Origin: Lachnospiraceae bacterium | GTDB lineage: Bacteria; Bacillota; Clostridia; Lachnospirales; Lachnospiraceae | Assembly (NCBI GenBank): GCA_021203465.1 | Contig: JAJQBC010000124.1 | Coordinates: 1-64,000, forward strand | Length of the DNA: 64,000 nt | Reading direction: 5' to 3' | Part shown: piece after piece, positions 39,004-48,784 of the stretch | Position numbering within the stretch: position 1 is the stretch's first letter | Layout: the number at the start of each line of letters is the position of its first letter | Program-made: the position numbers and the translations under genes | The notes under the pieces: model-generated | Told to the model about the DNA's origin: nothing | What the model saw: only the letters and a program-made list of their open reading frames with translations | The model's database searches: none

Positions 39004-40279
39004 ACCGTTCAGACCGGATACGATCTGCGTACAGGCTGGTTGGAAGCCAAAGAAGGGTGAGCCGCGAGTGCTGCCGATCTATCAGAGCACCACATTCAAA
39101 TATGACACGACCGACGAGATGGGCGCGCTCTTTGCGCTCGAGGAGGAAGGCTATTTCTACACGCGCCTGCAGAATCCGACGAACGACGCGGTGGCGGAAA
39201 AGATTGCCGAGCTGGAGGGCGGCGTCGCGGCGATGCTGACGTCCTCGGGACAGGCGGCGAACTTCTACACGATTGCGAACCTCTGTCAGGCGGGCGACCA
39301 CATCGTCTGCTCCGCAAAGGTCTACGGCGGCACCTTCAATCTCTACGCAGCCACGATCAAAAAGCTGGGCATCGAGTGCACGTTTGTCGATCCGGACGCG
39401 ACGGCTGAGGAGATTGATCGCGCTTTCTGCGACAATACGAAGGCGGTCGTCGGGGAGACGATTGCGAACCCGGCGCTGACCGTGCTGGACATCACGAAGT
39501 TTGCAGATCTGGCGCATGCGCACGGCGTACCGCTGATCGTGGACAATACTTTTGCGACGCCGATCAACTGCCGTCCCTTTGAGTTCGGCGCCGATATTGT
39601 GACGCATTCGACGACGAAATATATGGACGGCCACGCGATGGTTGTGGGCGGCTGCATCGTCGACAGCGGCAACTTTGACTGGGAAGCCCATGCGGAGAAG
39701 TTCCCGGGGCTGACGACGCCGGATGAGACCTACCACGGTGTTGTCTATACGAAGCAGTTCGGAAAGAAGGCTTTCATCACGAAGGCGACCGCGCAGCTGA
39801 TGCGCGACCTTGGGAGCATCCCTTCGCCGATGAATTCCTTCCTGCTGAACGTGGGACTGGAGACGCTGCCGTTGCGCATGGAGAAGCACTGCAGCAACGC
39901 GCGGAAGGTCGGAGCCTTCCTGAAGAATCATCCGAAGGTAGATTTCGTGAACTGCGCGATGCTGGAGGGCGATCCCTACTACGAAGTGGCGCAGAAGTAT
40001 ATGCCGAAGGGCACCTGCGGCGTGCTCTCCTTCAGTCTGAAGGGGACGAAGGAGGATGCGGTGCGCTTTATGGACAGCCTGAAGCTTTGCGCGATCGTCA
40101 CGCATGTGGCCGACGCGCGCACCTGCGTGCTGCATCCGGTGAGCCACACGCACAGGCAGATGAACGACGAGCAGCTTCGCGAGGCGGGTGTGACGCCGGG
40201 TCTTATTCGGTTGTCGGTCGGCATCGAGAGCCCGGACGATATCATCGAGGATCTTGAGCAGGCACTTGCCCAGGTGTGA
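38996..40279 (+). CDS. O-acetylhomoserine aminocarboxypropyltransferase / PLP-dependent sulfhydrylase
   Basis: PDTICVQAGWKPKKGEPRVLPIYQSTTFKYDTTDEM; THSTTKYMDGHAMVVGG; LSVGIESPDDIIEDLEQAL. Confidence 0.95.
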   Translation: MSKPFRPDTICVQAGWKPKKGEPRVLPIYQSTTFKYDTTDEMGALFALEEEGYFYTRLQNPTNDAVAEKIAELEGGVAAMLTSSGQAANFYTIANLCQAGDHIVCSAKVYGGTFNLYAATIKKLGIECTFVDPDATAEEIDRAFCDNTKAVVGETIANPALTVLDITKFADLAHAHGVPLIVDNTFATPINCRPFEFGADIVTHSTTKYMDGHAMVVGGCIVDSGNFDWEAHAEKFPGLTTPDETYHGVVYTKQFGKKAFITKATAQLMRDLGSIPSPMNSFLLNVGLETLPLRMEKHCSNARKVGAFLKNHPKVDFVNCAMLEGDPYYEVAQKYMPKGTCGVLSFSLKGTKEDAVRFMDSLKLCAIVTHVADARTCVLHPVSHTHRQMNDEQLREAGVTPGLIRLSVGIESPDDIIEDLEQALAQV

Positions 40280-40295
40280 TGCATAAAGGACCTGT

Positions 40296-40350
40296 CTTTC
40301 CGGCATACTTCTTCTTATGGAAGTAAGTATGTCGGAAAGGCGGTTTTTTT
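40296..40350 (+). terminator. 15-bp hairpin plus U7 directly abutting the start codon of the ClpP-like gene
   Basis: CTTTCCGGCATACTT (40296-40310) / AAGTATGTCGGAAAG (40325-40339), then GCGGTTTTTTT to 40350; ATG at 40351. Confidence 0.8.
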
Positions 40351-41004
40351 ATGTCTGAAAATGAAGATAAAATGGAGAAATACGGGCAGCCGGAGGGCCT
40401 TATGGGAAATCTGAAAACCCATATTCGGATCCTGACAATTATCGGCGAGGTCGAGGGACACGAGTGTCTGGCCGCGAACAGCAAGACAACCAAGTATGAG
40501 CACGTGATTCCAATGCTCGCCGCCGTGGAGGAGGACCCGGAAGTACACGGTCTGCTTGTGCTGATCAATACGGTCGGCGGGGACGTCGAGAGCGGACTCG
40601 CGATCGCGGAGATGATCGCCTCGATCAGCAAGCCGACGGTCTCGCTTGTGCTCGGCGGCAGTCACTCGATCGGCGTGCCGCTCGCGGTTTCCACAGATTA
40701 TTCCTTTATCGTGCCAACCGGTACGATGATGATTCATCCGGTGCGGATGACCGGACTGATCATTGGCGTCGCGCAGACCTTCGACTATTTCCAGAAGATT
40801 CAGGACCGGATCAGTGGCTTTGTAGTGGAGCACAGCCACATCGCGCCCGCGCGCCTGACGGAACTCATGCTGGAGACCGGAGAGCTGACGAAGGATGTCG
40901 GCAGCGTTCTGGTTGGGACGCAGGCGGTGGAGGAGGGTATCATCGACGCTGTCGGCGGCACGGGCGACGCTTTTCGCAAACTGCACGAGCTGATGGGAGA
41001 GTGA
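40351..41004 (+). CDS. ClpP-like serine protease (TepA type)
   Basis: [53 protein letters not shown]. Confidence 0.8.
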   Translation: MSENEDKMEKYGQPEGLMGNLKTHIRILTIIGEVEGHECLAANSKTTKYEHVIPMLAAVEEDPEVHGLLVLINTVGGDVESGLAIAEMIASISKPTVSLVLGGSHSIGVPLAVSTDYSFIVPTGTMMIHPVRMTGLIIGVAQTFDYFQKIQDRISGFVVEHSHIAPARLTELMLETGELTKDVGSVLVGTQAVEEGIIDAVGGTGDAFRKLHELMGE

Positions 41005-41069
41005 GGACACGTGGGCCACACGTCCGCAATTCTCAGCGAGTGATTCTCTGCGGGTTTGAAACTGAATCA

Positions 41070-41112
41070 TTGACATCGTCCATTCACTGGTATATACTTT
41101 GATAGTCAAAGT
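41070..41112 (+). promoter_or_regulatory. Promoter with overlapping operator-like palindrome upstream of the carboxyltransferase
   Basis: TTGACA - 17 nt - TATACT (41093-41098); ACTTTGA-TAG-TCAAAGT (41096-41112) perfect 7-bp arms. Confidence 0.75.
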
Positions 41113-41177
41113 TTTTACAATAAAAGTCCCGGACTTTTATACAAGTCAACGAGAAATAATCAGAGGAGTATATTGAT

Positions 41178-42800
41178 ATGTGGAAGGACAGTATAGATGA
41201 GCTTGACCGGCGGCGCAACCGTACGCTGCAGGCGGGCGGGAGCGAGCGGATCGAGAAGCAGCACAAGAGTGGAAAACTGACGGCGAGAGAGCGCATCGAC
41301 CTACTCTTTGACCCGGGTACTTTCGTGGAGGTAGATAATTTTATTGAATCCAGAATTGACGACTTCGGTCTGGACAAGAAGCGCGTACCGGGTGACGGCG
41401 TTGTGACCGGCTACGGAGAGATTGAGGGACGCACGGTCTTTGTCTCCTCTGAGGATTTCACTGTCATCGGCGGTTCGCTAGGCGAGTATCATTCGATGAA
41501 GATCACGCGCATTCAGGATATGGCCTATGAGATGAAGGCGCCGCTCATCATGATCAACGACAGTGGCGGAGCCAGGATCGAGGAGGGCATTGACTCCTTG
41601 AGTGGCTATGCGGGCATTTTCCTGCGCAATACGAAGGCTTCGGGCGTGATCCCGCAGATCGCGGTGATCGTGGGACCCTGCTCCGGCGGCGCGTGTTATT
41701 CGCCGGCTATCTGCGATTATATTTTTATGGTCGAGAATATCGGCAAGATGTTCATTACCGGTCCGCAGGTCGTGAAGACTGTGGTCAACGAGGAGTGCAC
41801 GGTCGAGGAGCTCGGCGGTGCGAAGGTGCATGCTTCCCAGAGCGGCGTAACGCATTTCACCTATGCGGATGAAAAGAGTTGCTTTGACGGTGTGCGGCAG
41901 CTCCTGTCTTATCTGCCGTCCAGCTATCTCACGAAGCCTCCGGTAGCACAGATGCAGGAGAAGGAGAGTTCCACTGGTAAAAAATCCTTGCTATTCTCGC
42001 TGAACAGCTTGATCCGCGGCACTTCAAAACAGGTCGAGGCTACAGATCGTTGCGCGGACATGACGGAAGTCGTCCCGGACAATTCGAGAAAGGCTTATGA
42101 TGTGCTGGATGTCATCAGCCGCGTCTGCGATAAGGATTCTTTTATGGAAGTCCAGAAGGATTTCGCAAAAAATATCGTGGTCGGTTTTGGACGGATGGGC
42201 GGCGAGAGCGTTGGTATCGTGGCGAACCAGCCGAACGTGCTAGCTGGTAGTTTGGACTACGATTCCTCCGACAAGGCGGCGCGTTTTGTGCGCACCTGCG
42301 ATTGCTTCAATATTCCGCTTGTCGTCCTCGTGGATGTCCCGGCTTTCATGCCCGGCACTGCGCAGGAGCACAAGGGCATCATCCGTCACGGCGCAAAGAT
42401 GCTCTACGCTTTCTCCGAGGCGACTGTGCCGAAGATATCCGTGATCATGCGGAAGGCCTACGGCGGCGCTTACATCGCGATGAACAGCAAGAACATGGGA
42501 GCGGACATTGTCTACGCCTGGCCGGAGGCGGAGATTGCGGTGATGGGCGCGGACGGCGCGGTGAATATCGCCTTCAAGCAGGCGATCAACGCGGCGGCGG
42601 ACAAAGAAGAAGCGCGCGAGCACTATGTCGAGGAATATAAAGAGAAGTTCATGAATCCCTACGTGGCGGCATCCCGCGGCTTTGTGACCGAGGTCATCAA
42701 GCCCTCCGAGACGAGGCAGCGGATTTTGAGCGCGCTGAAGGTGCTGAAAAATAAAAGTGTGGAGCAGCCGCCGAAAAAGCACGGAAATATTCCGTTATAA
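41178..42800 (+). CDS. Acyl-CoA carboxyltransferase beta-type subunit (methylmalonyl/propionyl/glutaconyl-CoA family)
   Basis: KQHKSGKLTARERIDLLFDPGTFVEVD; GGARIEEGIDSLSGY; MRKAYGGAYIAMNSKNMGADIVYAWPEAEIAVMGADGAVNI. Confidence 0.92.
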   Translation: MWKDSIDELDRRRNRTLQAGGSERIEKQHKSGKLTARERIDLLFDPGTFVEVDNFIESRIDDFGLDKKRVPGDGVVTGYGEIEGRTVFVSSEDFTVIGGSLGEYHSMKITRIQDMAYEMKAPLIMINDSGGARIEEGIDSLSGYAGIFLRNTKASGVIPQIAVIVGPCSGGACYSPAICDYIFMVENIGKMFITGPQVVKTVVNEECTVEELGGAKVHASQSGVTHFTYADEKSCFDGVRQLLSYLPSSYLTKPPVAQMQEKESSTGKKSLLFSLNSLIRGTSKQVEATDRCADMTEVVPDNSRKAYDVLDVISRVCDKDSFMEVQKDFAKNIVVGFGRMGGESVGIVANQPNVLAGSLDYDSSDKAARFVRTCDCFNIPLVVLVDVPAFMPGTAQEHKGIIRHGAKMLYAFSEATVPKISVIMRKAYGGAYIAMNSKNMGADIVYAWPEAEIAVMGADGAVNIAFKQAINAAADKEEAREHYVEEYKEKFMNPYVAASRGFVTEVIKPSETRQRILSALKVLKNKSVEQPPKKHGNIPL

Positions 42801-42927
42801 TTAAAAAATCTTCTTCCCATATCCGGGAAACTGGCGTATAATAAGGTAAAGTTGCTTGATAGCTGATGATCCCAATGGCGGGCACCGTTAGCTATCCTTG
42901 TTTTAGAGCCCAGGAGGATGAGAAAAC

Positions 42928-43767
42928 ATGGATTTCTGGAAAATGAATGGCGCGGGCAATGACTTTATCGTGCTGAACAATATGGACGGACAGATTCCGG
43001 AGGAGGCGTTCCCTGAGATGGCGCGCGTACTCTGTGAGCGGCATCTCTCGATCGGAGCCGACGGCCTGATGGCGGTGGGAAAGCCCCGCGAGGGAGGAGA
43101 CTATCGGATGATCTTTCTGAACGCGGACAGCAGTTACGGCGAGATGTGCGGAAACGGAGCCCGCTGCATCTGCCGCTTCGGCTATGAGAACGGTCTGGCG
43201 GGCGAGACGCAGCGCGTAGAGACGGTGGCCGGGCTCGTGACGGGTCAGCGGATGAATGAGAGATTATATAAAGTGCGGCTCAATGACCCTTCTGTGATCA
43301 AACTGGATTACCCGGTGGAGGAGAGTGGGAAGACTTACGTCTGCTCCTATATTGAGCTCGGAAATCCAGGTCTGCCCCACGCAATTGTGCCCTTTACAGG
43401 TTTGGCGGATACGGATATGGATGAGCTCAGGAAGCTGGGGCGTGCGCTCCGCTGGAACAGCGCATTCCCGAAGGGGGCGAACGTGAATTTCTGCGAGATC
43501 ACGGGTGAGAATGAGGTCTGTGTGCGGACTTTTGAGCGCGGTGTGGAAGATTTCACCTATGCCTGCGGCACCGGCAGCGGCTCGACGGCAGTGAGCCTCT
43601 TCCTGCAGGGAAAGGTGAGCAGCCACGGCGTGAAAATCAACATGCCGGGCGGGCAGCTCATTATCGATATCGAGCATGAGGGCGACAGAATTCAGGATCT
43701 CTACCTGACCGGCCCCACGAACATTGTCTGTAAGGGCGAGATCACAGATGAGGATCTCAACCTTTAG
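42928..43767 (+). CDS. dapF: Diaminopimelate epimerase
   Basis: FWKMNGAGNDFIVLNN; EMCGNGARCICRF; YACGTGSGSTAVS. Confidence 0.96.
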   Translation: MDFWKMNGAGNDFIVLNNMDGQIPEEAFPEMARVLCERHLSIGADGLMAVGKPREGGDYRMIFLNADSSYGEMCGNGARCICRFGYENGLAGETQRVETVAGLVTGQRMNERLYKVRLNDPSVIKLDYPVEESGKTYVCSYIELGNPGLPHAIVPFTGLADTDMDELRKLGRALRWNSAFPKGANVNFCEITGENEVCVRTFERGVEDFTYACGTGSGSTAVSLFLQGKVSSHGVKINMPGGQLIIDIEHEGDRIQDLYLTGPTNIVCKGEITDEDLNL

Positions 43768-43806
43768 AGATAACTATCATTTTTAATATTTTTGGAGGGA
43801 GCAGTT

Positions 43807-45069
43807 ATGCAAAAAAAAAATGTTGCAAAGAATTATGTGTTCCTGGGCATCATGCTCGGCAGTATGATTCTCGGCTGTATCGTGGGCTGGATCTTCCCGG
43901 CTACCGATACGAGCGCGGGCGCTACGGTGCTGGAGCCGCTGGGCACGGTTTTCATCAACATGATGTTCTGTATCGTGGTGCCGCTGGTCTTCGCGTCGAT
44001 CGCGGGCTCTGTAGCGAATATGAAGAGCCTGAAGCGAGCCGGCAAGATCATGGGCGTCACGATCGGCACCTTCGTAGTCACCGGGGCGATCGCGGCTGTG
44101 ATCATGTACATATTGATGCAGATCTTCCCGCCGGTGCTGACGCCGTGGACAGAGATCGCGGCGGAGGAGATGGGAGAGTACGCGACGATTCCGGAGCTGA
44201 TCGTGAACTTCTTTACAGCGGAGGATTTCAGCGGACTTCTGACGCGTAAGGCCATGCTGCCGCTGATCGTGTTCTCTTTGCTCTTCGGCGTGGCCGTGAA
44301 CCTGAACGGCGGCGCGGAAACCCCGGTCGGAAAGCTGCTGGCAGACCTCACGAACGTGATGCTGAAGTTTGTCAAGATTATCACCTACTACGCGCCGGTC
44401 GCGTTCTTCGGCTTCTTCGCGAACCTGGTCGCGACCTACGGCTCGCAGATCACAGAGTCCTACGGGCGCGCGATGCTGGTGTATTATCCGCTCTGCTTTA
44501 TTTATATCTTCACGGCGTGGCCGCTGTTTGCCCGCTTTGGCGGCGGCAAGGGCGCAGTGAAGACGATGTTCAAACACATCACGAGGCCGGCGATTGTCTC
44601 GCTCGGCACCTGCTCCTCGGTCGCGACGATCCCGACGAACATGCAGGTGGCGGAGGAGACCGGTATCTCGAAGGATGTCAGCGAGATGGTGCTGCCGCTC
44701 GGCGCGACGATGCACATGGACGGCTCCTGTTTCTCCTGCGTGTTGAAGATTGCCTTCCTCTACGGCGTGTTCGGCATGGATTTTGGCGGCGTTGGCATGC
44801 TGGTGATGGTCGTGCTCGTGGCGGTGCTCTCCTCGGTGGGCATGTCCGGTGTGCCGGGCGGCGGCTACATCGGCGAGTATATCATCTGCTCCATTTTCTT
44901 CCCGAACCAGATGGAGTTGGCTTTCCCGATTCTGGTCACGATCGGCAATCTGGTCGATCCGCCTGCTACGATGATCAATTCAGCCGGAGACTATGTCATT
45001 TCCTACATTGTATCGCGTTTTGTGGATGGCAAAGACTGGCTGACGAAACAGTTGAAAGGAGAAGCATAA
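43807..45069 (+). CDS. Dicarboxylate/amino acid:cation symporter (DAACS family)
   Basis: MFCIVVPLVFASIAGSVANM; LPLGATMHMDGSCF; multiple TM segments. Confidence 0.93.
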   Translation: MQKKNVAKNYVFLGIMLGSMILGCIVGWIFPATDTSAGATVLEPLGTVFINMMFCIVVPLVFASIAGSVANMKSLKRAGKIMGVTIGTFVVTGAIAAVIMYILMQIFPPVLTPWTEIAAEEMGEYATIPELIVNFFTAEDFSGLLTRKAMLPLIVFSLLFGVAVNLNGGAETPVGKLLADLTNVMLKFVKIITYYAPVAFFGFFANLVATYGSQITESYGRAMLVYYPLCFIYIFTAWPLFARFGGGKGAVKTMFKHITRPAIVSLGTCSSVATIPTNMQVAEETGISKDVSEMVLPLGATMHMDGSCFSCVLKIAFLYGVFGMDFGGVGMLVMVVLVAVLSSVGMSGVPGGGYIGEYIICSIFFPNQMELAFPILVTIGNLVDPPATMINSAGDYVISYIVSRFVDGKDWLTKQLKGEA

Positions 45070-45072
45070 TCT

Positions 45073-46044
45073 GTGAAAAGTATTGACGATCTGCCAAGGC
45101 TGCATCTTGGCGTCTACCCGACTCCGCTCTATAAGCTGGAGGCGATCAGTGAGAAGTACGGCAAGAACATCTGGATCAAGCGTGACGATCTCTGCGGCGT
45201 GGCGCTCGGCGGCAACAAGGTTCGCAAGCTGGAATTCCTGCTCGCGGACGCAAAGCAACAGGGCTGCGACACGGTCTTCACGACCGGCGGCGCGCAGTCG
45301 AACCACGCCATGCTGACCGGCGCCTGCGCTGCGCGGCTGGGGATGAAGTGCTATCTGCTGCTGAAAAAGCGCGGGGTCACGGAGCATCTGGGCAATCAGG
45401 TGCTGAACAGTATCTACGGCGCGGAAGTCCGCTTTATCGATACGGACAGCTACGATGACATCTATGCGGAGATGCATCGCATGGGCGTGGAGCTCGCGAA
45501 GGAAGGACACAAGTCCTACTACATCCCCTGCGGCGGCTCGAACGCGCTGGGAGCGATCGGCTATGCGGCGGGCGTGCGTGAGCTGGCGCAGCAGGCGGAA
45601 GAAATTGGTCTTAAGATTGACCATATCACTTCTGCAACAGGTTCAGGCGGTACGACGGCAGGTCTTCTGCTCGGCGCGAAGATGTTCCTGCCGGGCGTGA
45701 AGGCTTTGGGGCTCGGAGTGGACGACGATCCCTTTGACGAGATTGTGTCAGAACTTGCGCAGGAGGCCGCGGGGATGCTGGATTTCCCGCTTGCGCGGAC
45801 GCCGGATGATTTCCGCATGGTCTACAATCTGGGTGCGGGCTACGCGATCCCGAATGCGGAGGATACGCCGTACATCGAGGAGATGGCCAGAATGGAAGGC
45901 ATCCTGCTCGACCCGGTTTACACCGGCAAGGCCTGGAGCGGTCTTCTGAAGCTCGTAAAGGACGGCTATTTCGATGGTGAGAAGAACATCGTGTTCTTCC
46001 ACACGGGCGGCGCAGCGGCGCTGTTTGCGATGGATCTGGGCTGA
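45073..46044 (+). CDS. D-cysteine desulfhydrase / ACC deaminase family PLP enzyme
   Basis: PTPLYKLEAISEKYGKNIWIKRDDLCGVALGGNKVRKLEFLLADA; GGAQSNHAM; TSATGSGGTTAGLLLG. Confidence 0.92.
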   Translation: MKSIDDLPRLHLGVYPTPLYKLEAISEKYGKNIWIKRDDLCGVALGGNKVRKLEFLLADAKQQGCDTVFTTGGAQSNHAMLTGACAARLGMKCYLLLKKRGVTEHLGNQVLNSIYGAEVRFIDTDSYDDIYAEMHRMGVELAKEGHKSYYIPCGGSNALGAIGYAAGVRELAQQAEEIGLKIDHITSATGSGGTTAGLLLGAKMFLPGVKALGLGVDDDPFDEIVSELAQEAAGMLDFPLARTPDDFRMVYNLGAGYAIPNAEDTPYIEEMARMEGILLDPVYTGKAWSGLLKLVKDGYFDGEKNIVFFHTGGAAALFAMDLG

Positions 46045-46064
46045 CAGGTAAATGCAATTGAAGG

Positions 46065-46100
46065 GCAGCGATGTACAGTGATATCATCGCTGCTCTTTTT
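46065..46100 (+). terminator. Rho-independent terminator
   Basis: GCAGCGATG-TACAGTGATAT-CATCGCTGC followed by TCTTTTT. Confidence 0.85.
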
Positions 46101-46238
46101 ATGGAGCGAATATGACGATTCAAAACAGCAGGCCATAGACCGCTTTCTTCGAAGGCTATATGCCTGTGGCCTGAATGAGGGGGACTGTACAAAGCCCCTG
46201 TCTTTGTGTTATAAAAAATAGGAGAACTGTTACAGGGA

Positions 46239-47126
46239 GTGGAAAACGACATGCAGGAAATCGGGACAGCAGAACTACTGCAGTCAGATCAGGACGAAGC
46301 GCGCAGACAGATTGAACGCAGCATCATCAAGAAATTCCGCAAGACGATCTGGCGGCCCTTCACCAGAGGCATCAACGACTATGAATTGATTCACGATGGC
46401 GACCGAATTGCGGTCTGCATTTCCGGAGGGAAGGATTCCATGCTGATGGCGAAGCTTCTGCAGGAGCTGCACCGGCATGGAAAGGCAAATTTTGAACTTC
46501 AATTCCTCACGATGAATCCGGGCTACAATGAGGAAAACTGGGAGCTTATCAAGGCCAACGCGCGGCTGCTCGGCATCCCGCTGACCGTGTTTGAGACAGA
46601 TATCTTCGACGCGGTCGCGACGATTGACAGAAATCCCTGTTATCTCTGTGCGCGCATGCGCCGGGGCTATCTCTATTCCCATGCGAAGGAACTCGGCTGC
46701 AACAAGATTGCACTCGGCCACCATTTTGACGATGTGATCGAGACGATTCTGATGGGCATGTTCTATGGCGGCAAGGTCGAGACAATGATGCCGAAGCTAC
46801 ACAGCCAGAATTTCGAGGGTATGGAGCTGATCCGCCCGATGTATCTGGTGCATGAGGATGCCGTCAAGGCCTGGCGGGATTATAATGGGCTCCGCTTCAT
46901 CCAGTGCGCCTGCCGCTTTACAGAGGCCTGCGCAAACGGCGACGGCACGCAGAACTCCAAGCGCGAGGAGATGAAGGAGCTGATCGCTGATCTGCGGCAG
47001 AAGAGCGATGTGATCGAGCAGAACATCTTCCGCAGCGTGCACAATGTGAACTTGAAGACAATTATCGGTTATCACAGGGGGGACGAAGCGTATAATTTTC
47101 TGGATGATTACTACGATGAAACATAA
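46239..47126 (+). CDS. TtcA/TilS-type tRNA 2-thiocytidine biosynthesis protein
   Basis: PP-loop DRIAVCISGGKDSMLMAKLLQEL; CYLCARMRRGYLYSHAKELGCNKIALGHHFDDVIETILM. Confidence 0.92.
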   Translation: MENDMQEIGTAELLQSDQDEARRQIERSIIKKFRKTIWRPFTRGINDYELIHDGDRIAVCISGGKDSMLMAKLLQELHRHGKANFELQFLTMNPGYNEENWELIKANARLLGIPLTVFETDIFDAVATIDRNPCYLCARMRRGYLYSHAKELGCNKIALGHHFDDVIETILMGMFYGGKVETMMPKLHSQNFEGMELIRPMYLVHEDAVKAWRDYNGLRFIQCACRFTEACANGDGTQNSKREEMKELIADLRQKSDVIEQNIFRSVHNVNLKTIIGYHRGDEAYNFLDDYYDET

Positions 47127-47287
47127 GGGCAACTGGTTATGAGCGGTCAGTGGAAGTTGAGAGTTAAAATGGTTCTGGTAAAATCATTATGTTTCGTATA
47201 TAATCAGGGAAGACAGCGATTGCGGATGTAATCGACTTTTGATAGATGGCCGTGCCGTGGATGCGGCAGGCCGGAGGAGAGAGAAAT

Positions 47288-48739
47288 ATGGAAAAAGTAC
47301 GTACTAGGTTTGCGCCGAGTCCGACCGGGCGCATGCATGTAGGAAACTTGCGGACGGCGCTCTACGCCTATCTGATCGCGAAGCACGAGGGAGGAGATTT
47401 CCTCCTGCGCATCGAGGACACCGATCAGGAGCGGCTCGTGGAGGGCGCGGTCGATATCATTTATCGGACGCTCGCGGTGACCGGACTTGTCCACGATGAG
47501 GGGCCGGATAAGGACGGCGGTGTCGGCCCCTATGTACAGAGTGAGCGGCGGAACGCCGGTATTTATATGGAATATGCCAGACAGCTTGTGGAGAAAGGCG
47601 AGGCCTATTACTGCTTCTGTGACAAGGAGCGTCTGGAGAGTTTAAAGCAGGTAGTCGCCGGCAAGGAGATCTCGGCCTATGACAAGCACTGTCTGCATCT
47701 GTCAAAGGAGGAAATCGAGGCGAATCTTAAGGCGGGAAAGCCCTATGTCATCCGCCAGAATAATCCGCAGACCGGGACGACTACCTTCCACGACGAGATC
47801 TACGGCGACATCACGGTCGACAACGCGGAGCTCGACGACATGATCCTGATCAAGTCGGACGGCTATCCGACCTACAATTTTGCAAATGTCGTGGACGATC
47901 ATCTGATGGGGATTACCCACGTGGTGCGCGGAAATGAATATCTCTCGTCCTCGCCGAAGTACAACCGGCTCTATGAGGCTTTCGGCTGGGAGGTGCCGGT
48001 CTATGTGCACTGTCCGCTGATCACCGATGAGGAGCACAGGAAGCTGAGCAAGCGCTGCGGCCACTGCTCCTATGAGGATCTGATTGAGCAGGGATTTCTG
48101 AGCGAGGCGGTCGTGAACTTTGTGGCATTGCTTGGCTGGGCGCCGGAGGACAATCAGGAGATCATGTCCCTTGCGGAGCTCGTGGAAAAGTTCGACTATC
48201 GGCATATGAGCAAATCCCCCGCGGTCTTCGACTATGGAAAGCTGAAGTGGATGAACGGCGAGTACATCAAGGCGACGGACTTCGAACCCTTCTATGAGCG
48301 GGCGCTGCCGTATATCCGGGAGACGATCACGAAGGACTATGATTTCCGCAAGATCGCGCAGATGGTGAAGACGCGCATCGAGATATTCCCGGATATCCCG
48401 GCGCTGATCGACTTCTTCGAGGCGGTACCGGACTATGATGTGTCGATGTATCGCCACAAGAAGATGAAGACGACGGAAGAGAGCTCGCTCACCGTACTGA
48501 AGGAGACGCTGCCGCTGCTCGAAGCGCAGGAGGATTACAGCAATGATGCGCTCTACGCGACGCTGAGCGCTTATGTGGCAGAGAAGGGCTATAAGAACGG
48601 ACAGGTTATGTGGCCGGTTCGCATCGCGCTGTCCGGAAAGCAGATGACGCCGTGCGGAGCGACAGAGATTCTGGAGGTACTTGGAAAAGAGGAGAGCGTC
48701 GCCCGTATCCGGCATGCGATCGAAAAACTCGAGGCATAA
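47288..48739 (+). CDS. gltX: Glutamate--tRNA ligase
   Basis: [59 protein letters not shown]. Confidence 0.96.
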   Translation: MEKVRTRFAPSPTGRMHVGNLRTALYAYLIAKHEGGDFLLRIEDTDQERLVEGAVDIIYRTLAVTGLVHDEGPDKDGGVGPYVQSERRNAGIYMEYARQLVEKGEAYYCFCDKERLESLKQVVAGKEISAYDKHCLHLSKEEIEANLKAGKPYVIRQNNPQTGTTTFHDEIYGDITVDNAELDDMILIKSDGYPTYNFANVVDDHLMGITHVVRGNEYLSSSPKYNRLYEAFGWEVPVYVHCPLITDEEHRKLSKRCGHCSYEDLIEQGFLSEAVVNFVALLGWAPEDNQEIMSLAELVEKFDYRHMSKSPAVFDYGKLKWMNGEYIKATDFEPFYERALPYIRETITKDYDFRKIAQMVKTRIEIFPDIPALIDFFEAVPDYDVSMYRHKKMKTTEESSLTVLKETLPLLEAQEDYSNDALYATLSAYVAEKGYKNGQVMWPVRIALSGKQMTPCGATEILEVLGKEESVARIRHAIEKLEA

Positions 48740-48784
48740 AAGCTTGGGCCTGTGCTGCCTGTACAGGCTCTCAGGAGGTATAAA

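Noticed and set aside
38855-40306. 483-aa minus-strand ORF antisense to metY-like gene
   Set aside because: Mirror ORF; the plus strand encodes an unmistakable PLP sulfhydrylase.
46101-46238. Inverted-repeat-rich stretch upstream of the ttcA-like gene (AGGCCATAG..CTGTGGCCT)
   Set aside because: Imperfect pairing and no recognisable RNA class; could be an ordinary leader.
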